Source: Panonychus citri
Taxonomy: Eukaryota > Arthropoda > Arachnida > Trombidiformes > Tetranychidae
DNA: 64,000 bases
Assembly (NCBI RefSeq): GCF_014898815.1
Contig: NW_026515433.1
Coordinates: forward strand, 2,564,501 to 2,628,500
Direction: 5' to 3'
This document shows positions 8,665-17,722 of this stretch, one piece after another (positions within the stretch are counted from its first letter, which is position 1; each line of letters begins with the position of its first letter). The notes beneath the pieces were generated by a model that saw only the letters and a program-made list of their open reading frames with translations, ran no database searches and was not told the DNA's origin. The translations under genes and the position numbers were made by a program.

Positions 8665-8942
8665 ATGATGAATTCACCATATCAGTTAATGCTTCAACAA
8701 CAATTAATTTGGATCGATGGTTTATGAAGATTGAGTTATTCTTATCTACAAAAGTCCCACGACCAAGTGGTAGATTAAATTTATCTCCAATTGATTTTCT
8801 TGCTTTACGAGATTACTGTATTCAATTCAAAAGAATGGACCACTTTCATTATTCACAACACAGTGGAAAATCAGTGGTTATAGTGATTGATGCTGATAAA
8901 AAATTCATTTGGAAATTGATGATCAAAATTGATAATGAATAA
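8658..8942 (+). CDS. Small element protein, possibly PC4-like
   Basis: An open 94-codon frame from a real ATG that overlaps the previous stop. It reads NASTTINLDRWFMKIELFLS, then PSGRLNLSPIDFLALRDYCI, then GKSVVIVIDADKKFIWKLMI. The strand, loop, 'LNLSPxDFxxLRDY' helix pattern is similar to a PC4-type domain and to the minus-strand gene at 7200-7456. The similarity is weak and by eye. It has no TATA box of its own, so it is probably expressed with the gene at 8183. Intact. Confidence 0.5.
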   Translation: MLNDEFTISVNASTTINLDRWFMKIELFLSTKVPRPSGRLNLSPIDFLALRDYCIQFKRMDHFHYSQHSGKSVVIVIDADKKFIWKLMIKIDNE

Positions 8943-9132
8943 AGAAATTATTGATTTTATTTGTGCAGGTGAATACATGATTAATCTTGTTCATCTATTT
9001 AGTGAATTTAATCACGAGTTAACCCCACAGCCAATTTATAGGTGGTGGTTTAACAATGGAACTTTCGTTATGGATAATATTGACAAACTCGGATTCAAAA
9101 ATTTAATTATTGGGGACGGATCATTAATATAA
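8935..9132 (+). CDS. Small element protein, unknown
   Basis: The ATG at 8935 overlaps the preceding gene's last codons by 8 nt; the protein is 65 aa. It reads MNKEIIDFICAGEYMINLVH, then PIYRWWFNNGTFVMDN and a short hydrophobic end. No domain was recognised. Its TAA (9130-9132) lies inside the TATA-like box of the next gene, the same arrangement as the ATPase and integrase stops, which supports it being a real gene. Confidence 0.45.
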   Translation: MNKEIIDFICAGEYMINLVHLFSEFNHELTPQPIYRWWFNNGTFVMDNIDKLGFKNLIIGDGSLI

Positions 9133-9134
9133 AG
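9125..9134 (+). promoter_or_regulatory. TATA-like box (TAATATAAAG)
   Basis: It overlaps the TAA stop of the preceding ORF; the next ATG (9174) is 40 bp downstream. Confidence 0.5.
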
Positions 9135-9173
9135 AAACATAATGATTTATTATTCAAATTAAAATAATGTATC

Positions 9174-9512
9174 ATGACAATCGAAGGTGTAATCAAATGT
9201 TTACCAGAACTCATTAAACTTATTGAAATTAAAGATCGAGTTAAACAAAGAAAAATAATATTAAATTGTCAAAGTTGTATTATTTACGCAATCAGTGAAA
9301 TTATTAAAAACATTTTGAACGGGAATATCCCAATATCAACAACTGAAAAGAAAAAATTGATAAAATATAAAACAGCGCTAAGAAAATTAGCAACAACAAA
9401 AGTAAGTCTACCTGAACGAAGGAAAGTAGTAAATCAAGTTGGTGGTGCGTTACCTGCCCTCTTAATTCCAGCAATCAGTCTCTTAGGTTCTTTAATTGCT
9501 AATAAAATATGA
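9174..9512 (+). CDS. Conserved small Polinton protein, basic with hydrophobic C-terminus
   Basis: 112 aa, intact. The helical N-terminal half (KCLPELIKLIEIKDRVKQRK, then SEIIKNILNGNIPIS) is followed by a basic linker (KKKLIKYKTALRKLATTK) and a C-terminal hydrophobic tail QVGGALPALLIPAISLLGSL. I recall this layout (NGNIP, K..LRKLA, GGALPALL) from many animal Polintons, where it sits among virion genes. The hydrophobic tail could act on membranes or bind capsid, but the function is not established. Its TGA overlaps the next ATG (ATGA at 9509). Confidence 0.7.
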   Translation: MTIEGVIKCLPELIKLIEIKDRVKQRKIILNCQSCIIYAISEIIKNILNGNIPISTTEKKKLIKYKTALRKLATTKVSLPERRKVVNQVGGALPALLIPAISLLGSLIANKI

Positions 9513-10124
9513 ACGCTTACACAAAAATGGTTCTAATTCCAGAGGATGAGTACTTGAAACTTCAATCAGCAACGAGAGATAAAATATCATACATTCTGGA
9601 TAAACCATACCCTCCTCAGATGATTGAAAATCAAATAAACCGACATTTGGACAGCGGACAAACAAATATTCAACCAACTACACAAATCAATCAACCTTCC
9701 CAAGAAACTTATGACGAATTTGAGTCAGCTGAATATTCCTGGGATAAACCTTTTCCACTTACACCTTTACCTACAAAACCTCATCCAATAATTGAAAAAC
9801 TTTTACATAAAATAACTCCGAGGAAGAGTAATCAATTCAAATAAAAACCAATACCTGGTTCAAATGTTAATAGAGTCTTAGATTATTTAACAACATCAAC
9901 ACCTATTGATAGACCAGGTCCATCAGGATACAAAACAGTTACACGTGAATTACAGAGAATCGGCGAAGAAGATGTGATAACTAACCCTAAGGGTTTAGCT
10001 GTTTTAGAGGATATCCGACATAAACCGAACTTTGGACTTGGGTGAAGCATCTGAAATTCTATATAACAGTAGAAAAAAAGCATTACAATCAGGAAAAGGA
10101 TGGAATTCGATAAAAAAGTTCTAA
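9509..10124 (+). pseudogene. Conserved Polinton protein (KMVLIPEDEY family), internal stop and frameshift
   Basis: Starts at ATG 9509, overlapping the previous stop. It begins YTKMVLIPEDEYLKLQS, a start I recall from Polinton genes of about 200 aa placed before the integrase. The frame meets an in-frame TAA at 9842-9844 but stays open beyond it (PIPGSNVNRVLDYL, TRELQRIGEEDVITNPKGL) up to about 10040. There a one-base shift leads to LGEASEILYNSRKKALQSGK and a stop at 10122-10124, overlapping the integrase start by 25 nt. The mid-part is proline-rich and probably disordered. Two defects make this copy non-functional unless they are sequence errors. Role unknown. Confidence 0.6.
10060..10068 (+). 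promoter_or_regulatory. TATA-like box (TATATAACA) before integrase
   Basis: A weaker match than the other boxes, 31 bp before the integrase ATG at 10100, lying within the end of the previous gene. Confidence 0.4.
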
Positions 10125-11095
10125 ATTCAACTTATACTAATCCTAACAATGCTGGTAGTTTTGGTGGAGTTAATCAATTATATCGAGTGCTGAAGGAAAA
10201 ATATCCAGATTTAACATTAAATCAAGTTGTAAAATGGTTAAATACTCAAGAATCATATACACTTTTCAAAAAAACAATAAGAAAATTCCCTAGATTGAAA
10301 ACATTAACTCAAAGAGTTGATGAACAATGGCAAGCTGATTTGATGGATGTATCTTGGTTTTCTAAATACAATAATAATGTTAAATACCTACTTGTTGTTA
10401 TTGATATATTCAGCAGATTTGCTTGGGCATTACCTTTGAAAGATAAATCAGCTCAATCAGTAACAAATGCAATGAAATTAATTCTAGAGAATGATAAGCC
10501 AGAAAAATTACAAACTGACCAAGGAAAAGAGTTTGTTAATTCAACATTTAAAAGTCTCATGAAAGAAAATAACATAAACTTCTTTACAACAACAGATGAT
10601 GCTGTGAAATGTGCGATAGTTGAGCGTTTCAATCGTACTCTTCGTGAAAGAATCTATAGATATATGCACTTCAATTCAACGACAAATTATATCGACGCTT
10701 TACAAGATATAGTGAATGGATATAATCAGAACTATCACAGATCAATCAAAGAAGCACCAATCAACGTAAATTCAAACAATGAAGCTCAAATCAGTCTCAA
10801 TCAAAAAGAAAGACATTTACCAAATGTTTACGATAGGTTGAAAGATGCAAATTATGTAAGAATCGCCAAGAAGAAAAATATATTTGAAAAAGGTTCAACA
10901 AAGAACTGGACAACAGAAATTTTCAAGATTATAAAACGAAAGAAAACTCCTCAAACATTTATTTATAAATTAGAAGACTTAAACGGTGAACAGTTAACAT
11001 CAATCTTTTATCCTGATGAGCTACAAAAAGCAATGAAAAAACGAGGTAGGCCTATTATGAAAAAGAAACGAGGAAGGCCAAAAAAGACAATATAA
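10100..11095 (+). CDS. int: Retroviral-type (rve) integrase
   Basis: 331 aa, intact; inserts the linear element DNA into the host genome. The catalytic core is bounded by QWQADLMDVSW (D80), KLQTDQGKEF (D140) and AIVERFNRTLRERI (E175), giving the D,D-35-E array. YLLVVIDIFSRFAWALPLK is the typical second strand segment. An SH3/chromo-like C-terminal region (YVRIAKKKNIFEKGSTKNW...) follows. The tail holds two AT-hook-like KKRGRP motifs (about residues 314-319 and 322-327), suggesting binding to the minor groove of AT-rich DNA. The ATG at 10100 overlaps the preceding gene. The TAA at 11093-11095 lies within the TATA box of the next gene. Confidence 0.95.
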   Translation: MEFDKKVLNSTYTNPNNAGSFGGVNQLYRVLKEKYPDLTLNQVVKWLNTQESYTLFKKTIRKFPRLKTLTQRVDEQWQADLMDVSWFSKYNNNVKYLLVVIDIFSRFAWALPLKDKSAQSVTNAMKLILENDKPEKLQTDQGKEFVNSTFKSLMKENNINFFTTTDDAVKCAIVERFNRTLRERIYRYMHFNSTTNYIDALQDIVNGYNQNYHRSIKEAPINVNSNNEAQISLNQKERHLPNVYDRLKDANYVRIAKKKNIFEKGSTKNWTTEIFKIIKRKKTPQTFIYKLEDLNGEQLTSIFYPDELQKAMKKRGRPIMKKKRGRPKKTI

Positions 11096-11097
11096 AG
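11091..11097 (+). promoter_or_regulatory. TATA box (TATAAAG) overlapping the integrase stop
   Basis: It contains the integrase TAA and ends 24 bp before the penton-like ATG at 11122. Confidence 0.55.
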
Positions 11098-11121
11098 ACT
11101 TTTGAAGAAAAATACTTATAA

Positions 11122-12006
11122 ATGGATCCAGTAAATGAAATTCAGATTGATTTAGTTTCAAACGCTAGTTTAAATTCTTACCCATCAAATACATTATCAT
11201 CATTCACAAATGATCTTCATACTCCAATAAAACTTGATGGAGAGTGGGAGGTTGCACTGATTGAGATATTCCATCCAACAACAATGGAAAATGATCATGA
11301 AAAAACTGTAAATATTTCACTTATAAGAGACTTTGGAGGTTTAGTTAAAACAAAACAATTTCCATTTAAATACAAATTGAACGAAGAGACCAGTGATATC
11401 ATAACAAGATTAAATTCTGTATTTGAATCATTCCCAGCAGCTCATCTTGCTGATCCCACAGACCGTATTCAGGAAATGCCAAAAGACAATAAACCAATCT
11501 ATAGACCAATCATTATAGATGGACAGTTAAGACAAACAAGAATATTCACAGGTATGATTGAGAAAAGTGGATTGTTAGGATTGAATAGAATTAAATTTTT
11601 ACCCGTTTTTGATGATCCATCATTCTTGAGATGTTTGGGATACGATCAAACTACCTATGGAAAAGATATTCTCAAATTCAGTGAAACGATTAGAGCTACA
11701 TATGAAAGACAAAATCCGACTAATACAAACTTATTATTTGTATACTCTGACATTGTACGTGAGCATCATGTAGGAGATTCAATGTCAAACTGTCTAAGAG
11801 CAATTCCTTTGAGAGGTGGACAAGATGGTATGATTTCGTCACATACATTTTCAATGCCTTATTACTTTCCAGTTAGATTTGGTGATGTTAAAAATATATC
11901 GATACTTTTAACAGATGAAACCGGAACACCAGTAAAGTTTAGTAATGGTCGAACATTTGTAACATTACACTTTAGAAAACGATTATATAAAGCGACATTC
12001 AACTAA
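11122..12006 (+). CDS. Minor capsid (penton-like, single jelly-roll) protein
   Basis: 294 aa, intact. Begins NEIQIDLVSNASLNSYPSN, followed by DGEWEVALIEIFHPTTM, the conserved start of Polinton penton homologues. Further motifs include IRDFGGLVKTKQFPFKY and VYSDIVREHHVGDSMSNCLR near the C-terminal third, and it ends RTFVTLHFRKRLYKATFN. Its position between integrase and the core/capsid genes fits. It should form the capsid vertices. The assignment rests on pattern memory and gene order. Confidence 0.82.
   Translation: MDPVNEIQIDLVSNASLNSYPSNTLSSFTNDLHTPIKLDGEWEVALIEIFHPTTMENDHEKTVNISLIRDFGGLVKTKQFPFKYKLNEETSDIITRLNSVFESFPAAHLADPTDRIQEMPKDNKPIYRPIIIDGQLRQTRIFTGMIEKSGLLGLNRIKFLPVFDDPSFLRCLGYDQTTYGKDILKFSETIRATYERQNPTNTNLLFVYSDIVREHHVGDSMSNCLRAIPLRGGQDGMISSHTFSMPYYFPVRFGDVKNISILLTDETGTPVKFSNGRTFVTLHFRKRLYKATFN
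11984..11992 (+). promoter_or_regulatory. TATA box (TATATAAAG) inside the penton gene end
   Basis: An exact TATATAAAG within the last codons of the penton-like gene, 29 bp before the ATG at 12022. Confidence 0.6.
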
Positions 12007-12021
12007 TTTGTAACTCAAAAT

Positions 12022-12407
12022 ATGAATAGAAAAAAATATTGTCCTGGTGATTGTAATTTTAAAAGCTATTATTCTGCACAAGCCGGTGGAGCTCTGAGAG
12101 ATATAAATGTTTTTAGAGGGCTTCCATATCAAAGAGGTTATGGTATCGGATCATTATTCGCCAGATTTGGTATTCCAGTTCTAAAGTTCTTAGGAAAACA
12201 TTTATTAAGTACTGAGTTGCCGTAGGGTCAGACATTTTAGCTAAAAGAAACGCGAAAGAAGCACTGAAAGAGCGAGCAAAAGAAGGTTACAAAACAGCTG
12301 CAAAAGAGGCTCTTACTAAAATTTCTGAAAAAATTGATCAGTCCGGTAAAGGTCTATATAAAGGGGTTAGAAAGAAGAAAAGAACAAGAAAAGATATTTT
12401 TTCATAA
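12022..12407 (+). pseudogene. Virion core-like protein (adenovirus pX-like), frameshifted
   Basis: The ATG at 12022 opens a basic start, then YYSAQAGGALRDINVFRGLP and YQRGYGIGSLFARFGIPVLK. The YQRGYGIGSLF pattern is typical of a small DNA-condensing core protein of adintoviruses that has been compared with adenovirus pX. The frame stops at 12225. The adjacent frame continues DILAKRNAKEALKERAKEGY and ends with a basic GVRKKKRTRKDIFS at 12405-12407. A one-base break sits near 12215-12222 (386 nt, 3n+2). The end overlaps the capsid ATG by one base (TAATG). The capsid gene's TATA box lies in this coding sequence. Confidence 0.68.
12355..12363 (+). promoter_or_regulatory. TATA box (TATATAAAG) for the major capsid gene
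   Basis: An exact TATATAAAG ending 43 bp before the ATG at 12407, located inside the core-protein gene. Confidence 0.6.
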
Positions 12408-13666
12408 TGGATTATTTACATCACTCATCAGTTCCTGCAACAAAAAGTGAATTAGAGTTGTTCCATATACCACCAACTCAAACAGCTATTGAATCTTATT
12501 ATGAAGTTGAATACAGACCATCTGCGACTTTGGATAACGCTAAAAATATTGATATTTCAATCCCAGCTTCTGACGATTTTACTGACTTGTCAGAGACAAT
12601 GGTTTATGTTAAGCTTAGTTTAAAAACAAGTACTGATGCAGAAGTAGATATCACCAAGGTTAATATTTGTGATGGTTTCGCTTCTGCTCTATTTGAACAA
12701 ATTGATTTTTATCTAGGTGCAGTCAACATAGGTCAATCAAATAATCTTTACCCTTATCAAGCATATTTGGAAGATTTGTTATTTGGTGTACCCAATAAAA
12801 TTGATGTTGGTGCTGGTTGGGATACGGCAGAAAATAGGAAATTGCGAATTAAAAAGCCATTTGACCTGTATTTCCGGTTACATGTTCCAATGTGTACTCA
12901 AGATAATCTTTTATTGAATGGTGTTCCTATTCTTATTAAATTGAATAGAGCTAATGTTGATTTTGGTCTTCTCAAGACCCCACCGTCAGCAACTGATCCA
13001 GCAATTGATTATAAACTTGTCGTACAAGATTTATCTGTGACTATAAGGCGTGTTAAGTTGTTCTCGAATGTTAGTATTGGTATTCAAGAGGCTCTCGAAA
13101 AGAGTTCAGCTAAATACTTCGTTACTCGCAATGACATGAAAAGTTTCATCATTCCGAAAGCTAATTCATCAGTTAGTTTCGAGAGTATTTTTAATGGAAT
13201 TCTACCAAGGAGAATGATTATTGGATTTGTTGGTGATGACTATGTTAATGGTAAAAGTGTTAATGGACCTTTCTTTTTCTCAAGTCAAGACATCAATTCA
13301 ATATCTTGTTCGGTTAATGGAAATTTAATTCCTACAAATAACTACAACCCTGACTTTGAAAATAATCTGTACATGAAAGAGTTTATCGGATTGTATAGAT
13401 ATCTAAATCAACATGAAGGTGTGCCGATGTGTGTTATCTCGTTCAAGGAATATAAAGAAAAACATTGTTTATTTGCTTTCGATTTATCACCTGATGTTAC
13501 AATTGGCGGAGAAACAGGAACATTGAGTCTATTGAAACGAGGTAATATAAAGATTGAAGTTAAGTTCAAATCAGCAACTACAAGTCCTGTTCATATGATT
13601 GTTTTTGCTCAATTTGATAATCTGATTGAAGTTGATAAGTATCGAAACGTATCAATCGATTGGTAA
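12407..13666 (+). CDS. Major capsid protein (double jelly-roll)
   Basis: 419 aa, intact. The start (LELFHIPPTQTAIESYYEVE, then IDISIPASDDFTDLSETMVY) is the hallmark N-terminus of Polinton capsid proteins, often annotated as F54H12.2-like. It continues IDFYLGAVNIGQSNNLYPYQ and the linker between jelly rolls, then SSAKYFVTRNDMKSFIIPKA and LPRRMIIGFVGDDYVNG at the start of the second. The C-terminal QFDNLIEVDKYRNVSIDW is also typical. Trimers form the hexon-like facets. Its TAA overlaps the protease ATG (TAATG at 13664-13668). Confidence 0.93.
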   Translation: MDYLHHSSVPATKSELELFHIPPTQTAIESYYEVEYRPSATLDNAKNIDISIPASDDFTDLSETMVYVKLSLKTSTDAEVDITKVNICDGFASALFEQIDFYLGAVNIGQSNNLYPYQAYLEDLLFGVPNKIDVGAGWDTAENRKLRIKKPFDLYFRLHVPMCTQDNLLLNGVPILIKLNRANVDFGLLKTPPSATDPAIDYKLVVQDLSVTIRRVKLFSNVSIGIQEALEKSSAKYFVTRNDMKSFIIPKANSSVSFESIFNGILPRRMIIGFVGDDYVNGKSVNGPFFFSSQDINSISCSVNGNLIPTNNYNPDFENNLYMKEFIGLYRYLNQHEGVPMCVISFKEYKEKHCLFAFDLSPDVTIGGETGTLSLLKRGNIKIEVKFKSATTSPVHMIVFAQFDNLIEVDKYRNVSIDW

Positions 13667-14082
13667 TGGCTTTAACAACTTGGGATATTCATAAATACAT
13701 GAAAAAAAATCTATACTTTGGTGGTGTTGGTCCTATTGATCGTTTACCGGTGACATTGATAGTTAAACCGAGATCATTCATAGTTAATTTAGATGAAAGT
13801 TGGAAACCTGGAAGTCATTGGGTTGCAATCTATTTTCCTGTTCATGGTCCGGCTTTTTATTTCGACTCATATGGTCGTTATCCTCCCGATACTATCATTA
13901 ATTTCATGGATAGAAATTCCAAATTTGGTTGGAAATATAGCATTAGAAAACTTCAAGGTGATTTATCAACCTTGTGTGGTTATTATTGTATTGTTTTTCT
14001 CAAGTTTGCTCCCAGGTATAATGAGTTTTTTGAAACTTTTAGCGAATGTAATAACGATAAAATATTGAAAAAATTTATTTAA
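13666..14082 (+). CDS. Adenain-like (C5) cysteine protease
   Basis: 138 aa, intact, starting at the ATG overlapping the capsid stop. The catalytic set is visible: H51 in PGSHWVAIYFP, D67 in AFYFDSYGRYPP (Asp in place of adenovirus Glu), oxyanion Gln97 in RKLQGDLST, and Cys104 in TLCGYYCIVFL. It should cleave virion precursors during maturation. It is shorter than adenain (about 200 aa) but normal for Polintons. A possible TATA-like TAATATAAAG lies 114 bp upstream inside the capsid gene (13543-13552), otherwise expression depends on the capsid transcript. It is convergent with the polymerase gene (56-bp gap). Confidence 0.92.
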   Translation: MALTTWDIHKYMKKNLYFGGVGPIDRLPVTLIVKPRSFIVNLDESWKPGSHWVAIYFPVHGPAFYFDSYGRYPPDTIINFMDRNSKFGWKYSIRKLQGDLSTLCGYYCIVFLKFAPRYNEFFETFSECNNDKILKKFI

Positions 14083-14138
14083 ATGTAAAAAATAAAAAAT
14101 GATAATAAAAATGATAAAAATGATAAAAAAAAAAAAAA

Positions 14139-17100
14139 TTAATCAGTTTCCATTATATTGTGGTTTCCAAATGCATAAGTATCAACTGCATTTATTGACC
14201 AACGTTTATCGTCCAATGGTGATAATGTCACTTTACGTAATTCAATTCCATATATTTGATGATTTCTACTTTGCAATCGGTGCATTGTATGTTTGAATGT
14301 TTCTAAATTATATAAACATGTTAAATAATCTTCTTTGATTATTTGTTGTTGTAGTACATTTTTTTGTACTCCTTTTGCTGTTTTCTTTTCTCCTTCATCA
14401 CTGATAATAATATACATTTTTGGTTTAATGGCAATAACTTCATGAATTGGTTTTCCGTTCATTTCATCCTTAAGATATCCCAACATTTTCTTGTGACGAT
14501 TTGACTGGAGAGGATGATCTTTTGGGTAGTCACAAAAGTCCATTATATTTTTGAAATGATCAAGATCATTGTAAAAGTTTTCTGTTTTTATGTGGTATAT
14601 AAATGAGTCAGTGTCAGTGTAAATAAGCTTGATATTAGATCCATAATGTGATTTAAACGTATCATAGTGTAGTTGATACATCAATAGCTTTGCATATTCT
14701 AAAACGGTGAAACCGAGATGAATTGGTTTGTCCAACACAACAATATCTTTTTTAAGTTTGAAAATCGCTTTATCATCATCCAAGATCATAAACTGATCAA
14801 ATAGTGGGTTTTTTGAATATTTTTTTGCTATTTTACGATTGAGGACAATTTTTACTTTTTGATGTTTACGTTTATCTTCAATACTTTTTCCATACAGAGA
14901 GTTAACCATCAGCTTGTATAAATCTTTTTCAAATGTGTTCTTTGCTTGTTGACGTTTTTGAGTACACATCATTATATATGGTTCCAACCAAGCTGTCTCA
15001 GTGAATTCAATTATACGATGAACATGTTTTAATTGGAGTCCTTTTCCAAATAATATTTTAGATTTTTATAATAGATGATATAGTTATACTTATCCATTAA
15101 ATTTGGCACTAATTTCTCACTAGTTACATTTTTACGTCCTTGATCTCTTAGAAGATTTATCTGTTTATGTTGATATGGACTCAATTGGTTTTCATTTATC
15201 TTTATCTTCTCAGGTGCAAGAGGATAATCATCATGATCATCGTGAAGATGTTGTGGGTAAATCAAATCAACTTCAAGGATGTATCCTTTATTTTCTGATC
15301 CTGAAATTATTTTATCAATAATCTCAGCAAATTGATAATTTTCAACCCATTTGAAGTTATGAGTCGGTAACTTTTGTTTCAAAGCCCATCCGTATAAGTT
15401 GTTCACATCGAGATAGGTGATATATGATCGTTCCATCAAAGGATTATAGTTAGGTGTATCTGGATTATGCCTTTGCGTGGTGAGATTGCATGATATTCCA
15501 CCACGAATACCTTTTTCAATCATCGTTATCATATCAATATCAGTCAATAAGTCCAGTCTGGCTCTAGTTTTTCTTAGAGCTGCATTCCATGATAGTCCTG
15601 GGATTGATACAAAATGAGCTGGATCGAGTTCGAACTCTTGAATGCAGTTTTTTCGAAACGTTTCAAATACAGCTGCTAAGAGTGTGACGTCAACTCTTAG
15701 ATAAATGTCTTGAAACTCTCCTAAGTTTCGACACTTGAACTCATCCCATATTGATTGTAATCGACCATAAAGTTGTTGATCAATTGATTTGTTTGTTAAT
15801 GATGAATAAAATTTTTCAATTGGAGGTAAAGATTTATCTTCAAATTTAGACCAATCATCTATATATTCATAAGGCAAAGCTCCTTTTCTCAGTAAATTGT
15901 CGATTTTATAAATAGGAAAAATCTTCTTGAGATATGTTCTCTTGATACCATCGTCCAGATTTGACGCTAATGTATCAAGACTAGAAGCAAGAAAGGCATA
16001 TGAGTCGATGAAAATGAATGGTCTCATAAATATAGCTGAATATTTTTCCATAGTATGAGGAATGACATCGATATTGTTAGTATGTGTTCTATTTATTGCT
16101 TGGATAATCAAATGACTATCGAAATTTTTCAAATTGTGAAAAACAACAGGGATTTTGAAATTCCAAAAAAGTTCAAGATTACAGCCTTGGTGAGCAGCAC
16201 CTCTTATCTCACCTGTCAGATGATGGTGATCACAAACACGTTTATCATTGTCTTTGAAAGGAAATTCACATATCCAACAATATTTTGCTGTACTCAGAAC
16301 TTTCATGTGTTGTTCTCTGGTTATTGAAAGAGGTTTTTTGTTCTCTTTGAAACATTGGTAAATTAATGGTTTTAATGAAATAAGCTCGTCTATGAACTTA
16401 CTACTTGCGTTATGTCCACGATAAAATGAAGAATGAATAATATCTTGTTTCCAATCAACAACGATAAGTCCATAACTAGAAGCAATATGACTTTGGTATT
16501 CGAATGTGTTTTTAGTAGATTCGATATTAATTGGTTGGATCAGTGTCTCAAAATCAGCATACACAATGAACGGATATGGTTGTAATGCTTTCCATTTTAT
16601 GAAACCAATTTTACTTGATTCATGTGGGATAATAACATGTTGATCTGAATTACATGTTTCCAAATGTTTCTCAAGCCGTGAAAAAATTGTAAATCCAACC
16701 AAACATCTAAAACAATGATATAATCCTGATCCTTGTTGGTTCAAGAGACGGTTGAAGTTTTTGATGAGATAGTAATGACCATTGTAGTGAAACAATTTGA
16801 TTTCAATATCAAATTTGTATTTACTTAACTGTAAAGGTATTATATTTGTATCATCAATATCTAATGAATATATATTGATCGAGATTTCATTTAACCGCTC
16901 AAACTTTGGAATATCAATTATGTCAACAAATCCTTTGAATCCATTGAAATTATGTTTGTAAATGTGTTCTTTATAATGTGATGTTCTTCGTGGGTTATCT
17001 TTGTGTTGATATAATGCTGCTAGGACTGACCACATGAAACAATTTTCTTCGCAGTCAATTGAGATGATCGCCTTTTTATTCTGTATCCAATCTGGCAATT

Positions 17101-17626
17101 CTGATTCACAACAGCCACCACTTTGAGGAATAAACTTCGCAATACGTATTTCTATTGATGATATCTTATTGATTGACCAACCACTACCAAGATGAGTAAA
17201 TGTATCGACTCGATTATTCACCTCATCCTTACATTCATCCAGTGTTATGGCTATATTATCTCTTAATGTCACTGTTTTCATCGATGATGTAAAATAAGGC
17301 TGTATAGTTTTTTCACCGTCTGGTTTGGTCAAAAGTCCATTAACGCAAACTTGATATTTAAAAACACCGAGATATTCAAACACATAAAAAAGCAAATCTT
17401 CCATGTTGGTTCGTTGATCAATAAACATTTGATTTGTATCTTTGTAGATTAAATTGTTCACGAAATAAATTAAAAGAAACTGTCGAAAAGCACTTTTCAT
17501 AATTTTATAGGGAGGAAAATCTACTAAACCATATGTTTCAGTAGATTGACACTGTTCAATATGTTTACGAAAGTTTTTCTCAATCTTATAAGTACGTTTA
17601 CACTCTAAACACTTGAATGAAACCAT
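14139..17626 (-). pseudogene. polB: Protein-primed family B DNA polymerase, frameshifted
   Basis: Starts at the first ATG, 17626 (minus), 35 bp after a TATATAAAAG box. N-terminal features: C2H2 finger (CLEC..HIEQC, residues 6-26), a Cys-containing CEENCFMWSVLAALY (about 192-206) with a later HYNGHYYLIKNF, and a second finger (CFRCLVG..HLETC, 305-325). Exonuclease motifs: ExoI YADFETL (about 358), ExoII FHNLKNFDSH (about 500), ExoIII YLRVD (about 644), with a Zn-ribbon/HNH-like CWIC...CDHHHLTGEIRG at 450-482 between ExoI and ExoII. Polymerase motif A is YLDVNNLYGW (about 739). The frame stops at 15029. The adjacent frame carries motif B KLMVNSLYGKS and motif C YTDTDSF to 14139. One base appears lost near 15035-15055 (3488 nt, 3n+2; about 1162 codons, normal length). 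Confidence 0.93.
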
Positions 17627-17660
17627 TTTTGACGAATGAATGATGATGTTCAAAGATTGT

Positions 17661-17670
17661 CTTTTATATA
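17661..17670 (-). promoter_or_regulatory. TATA box (TATATAAAAG) for DNA polymerase
   Basis: Read on the minus strand, 34 bp before the polymerase ATG at 17626. Spacing matches the other element genes. Confidence 0.6.
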
Positions 17671-17722
17671 ATACAACATGATATGGATATTAACACAAAG
17701 TTAATAAAAATGAATTGATCTT

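Noticed and set aside
13793..14068. 91-codon ORF inside the protease gene
   Set aside because: Out-of-frame reading of the adenain-like protease, whose catalytic residues are all in the other frame.
16055..16327. 90-codon plus-strand ORF
   Set aside because: Antisense to the DNA polymerase exonuclease domain.
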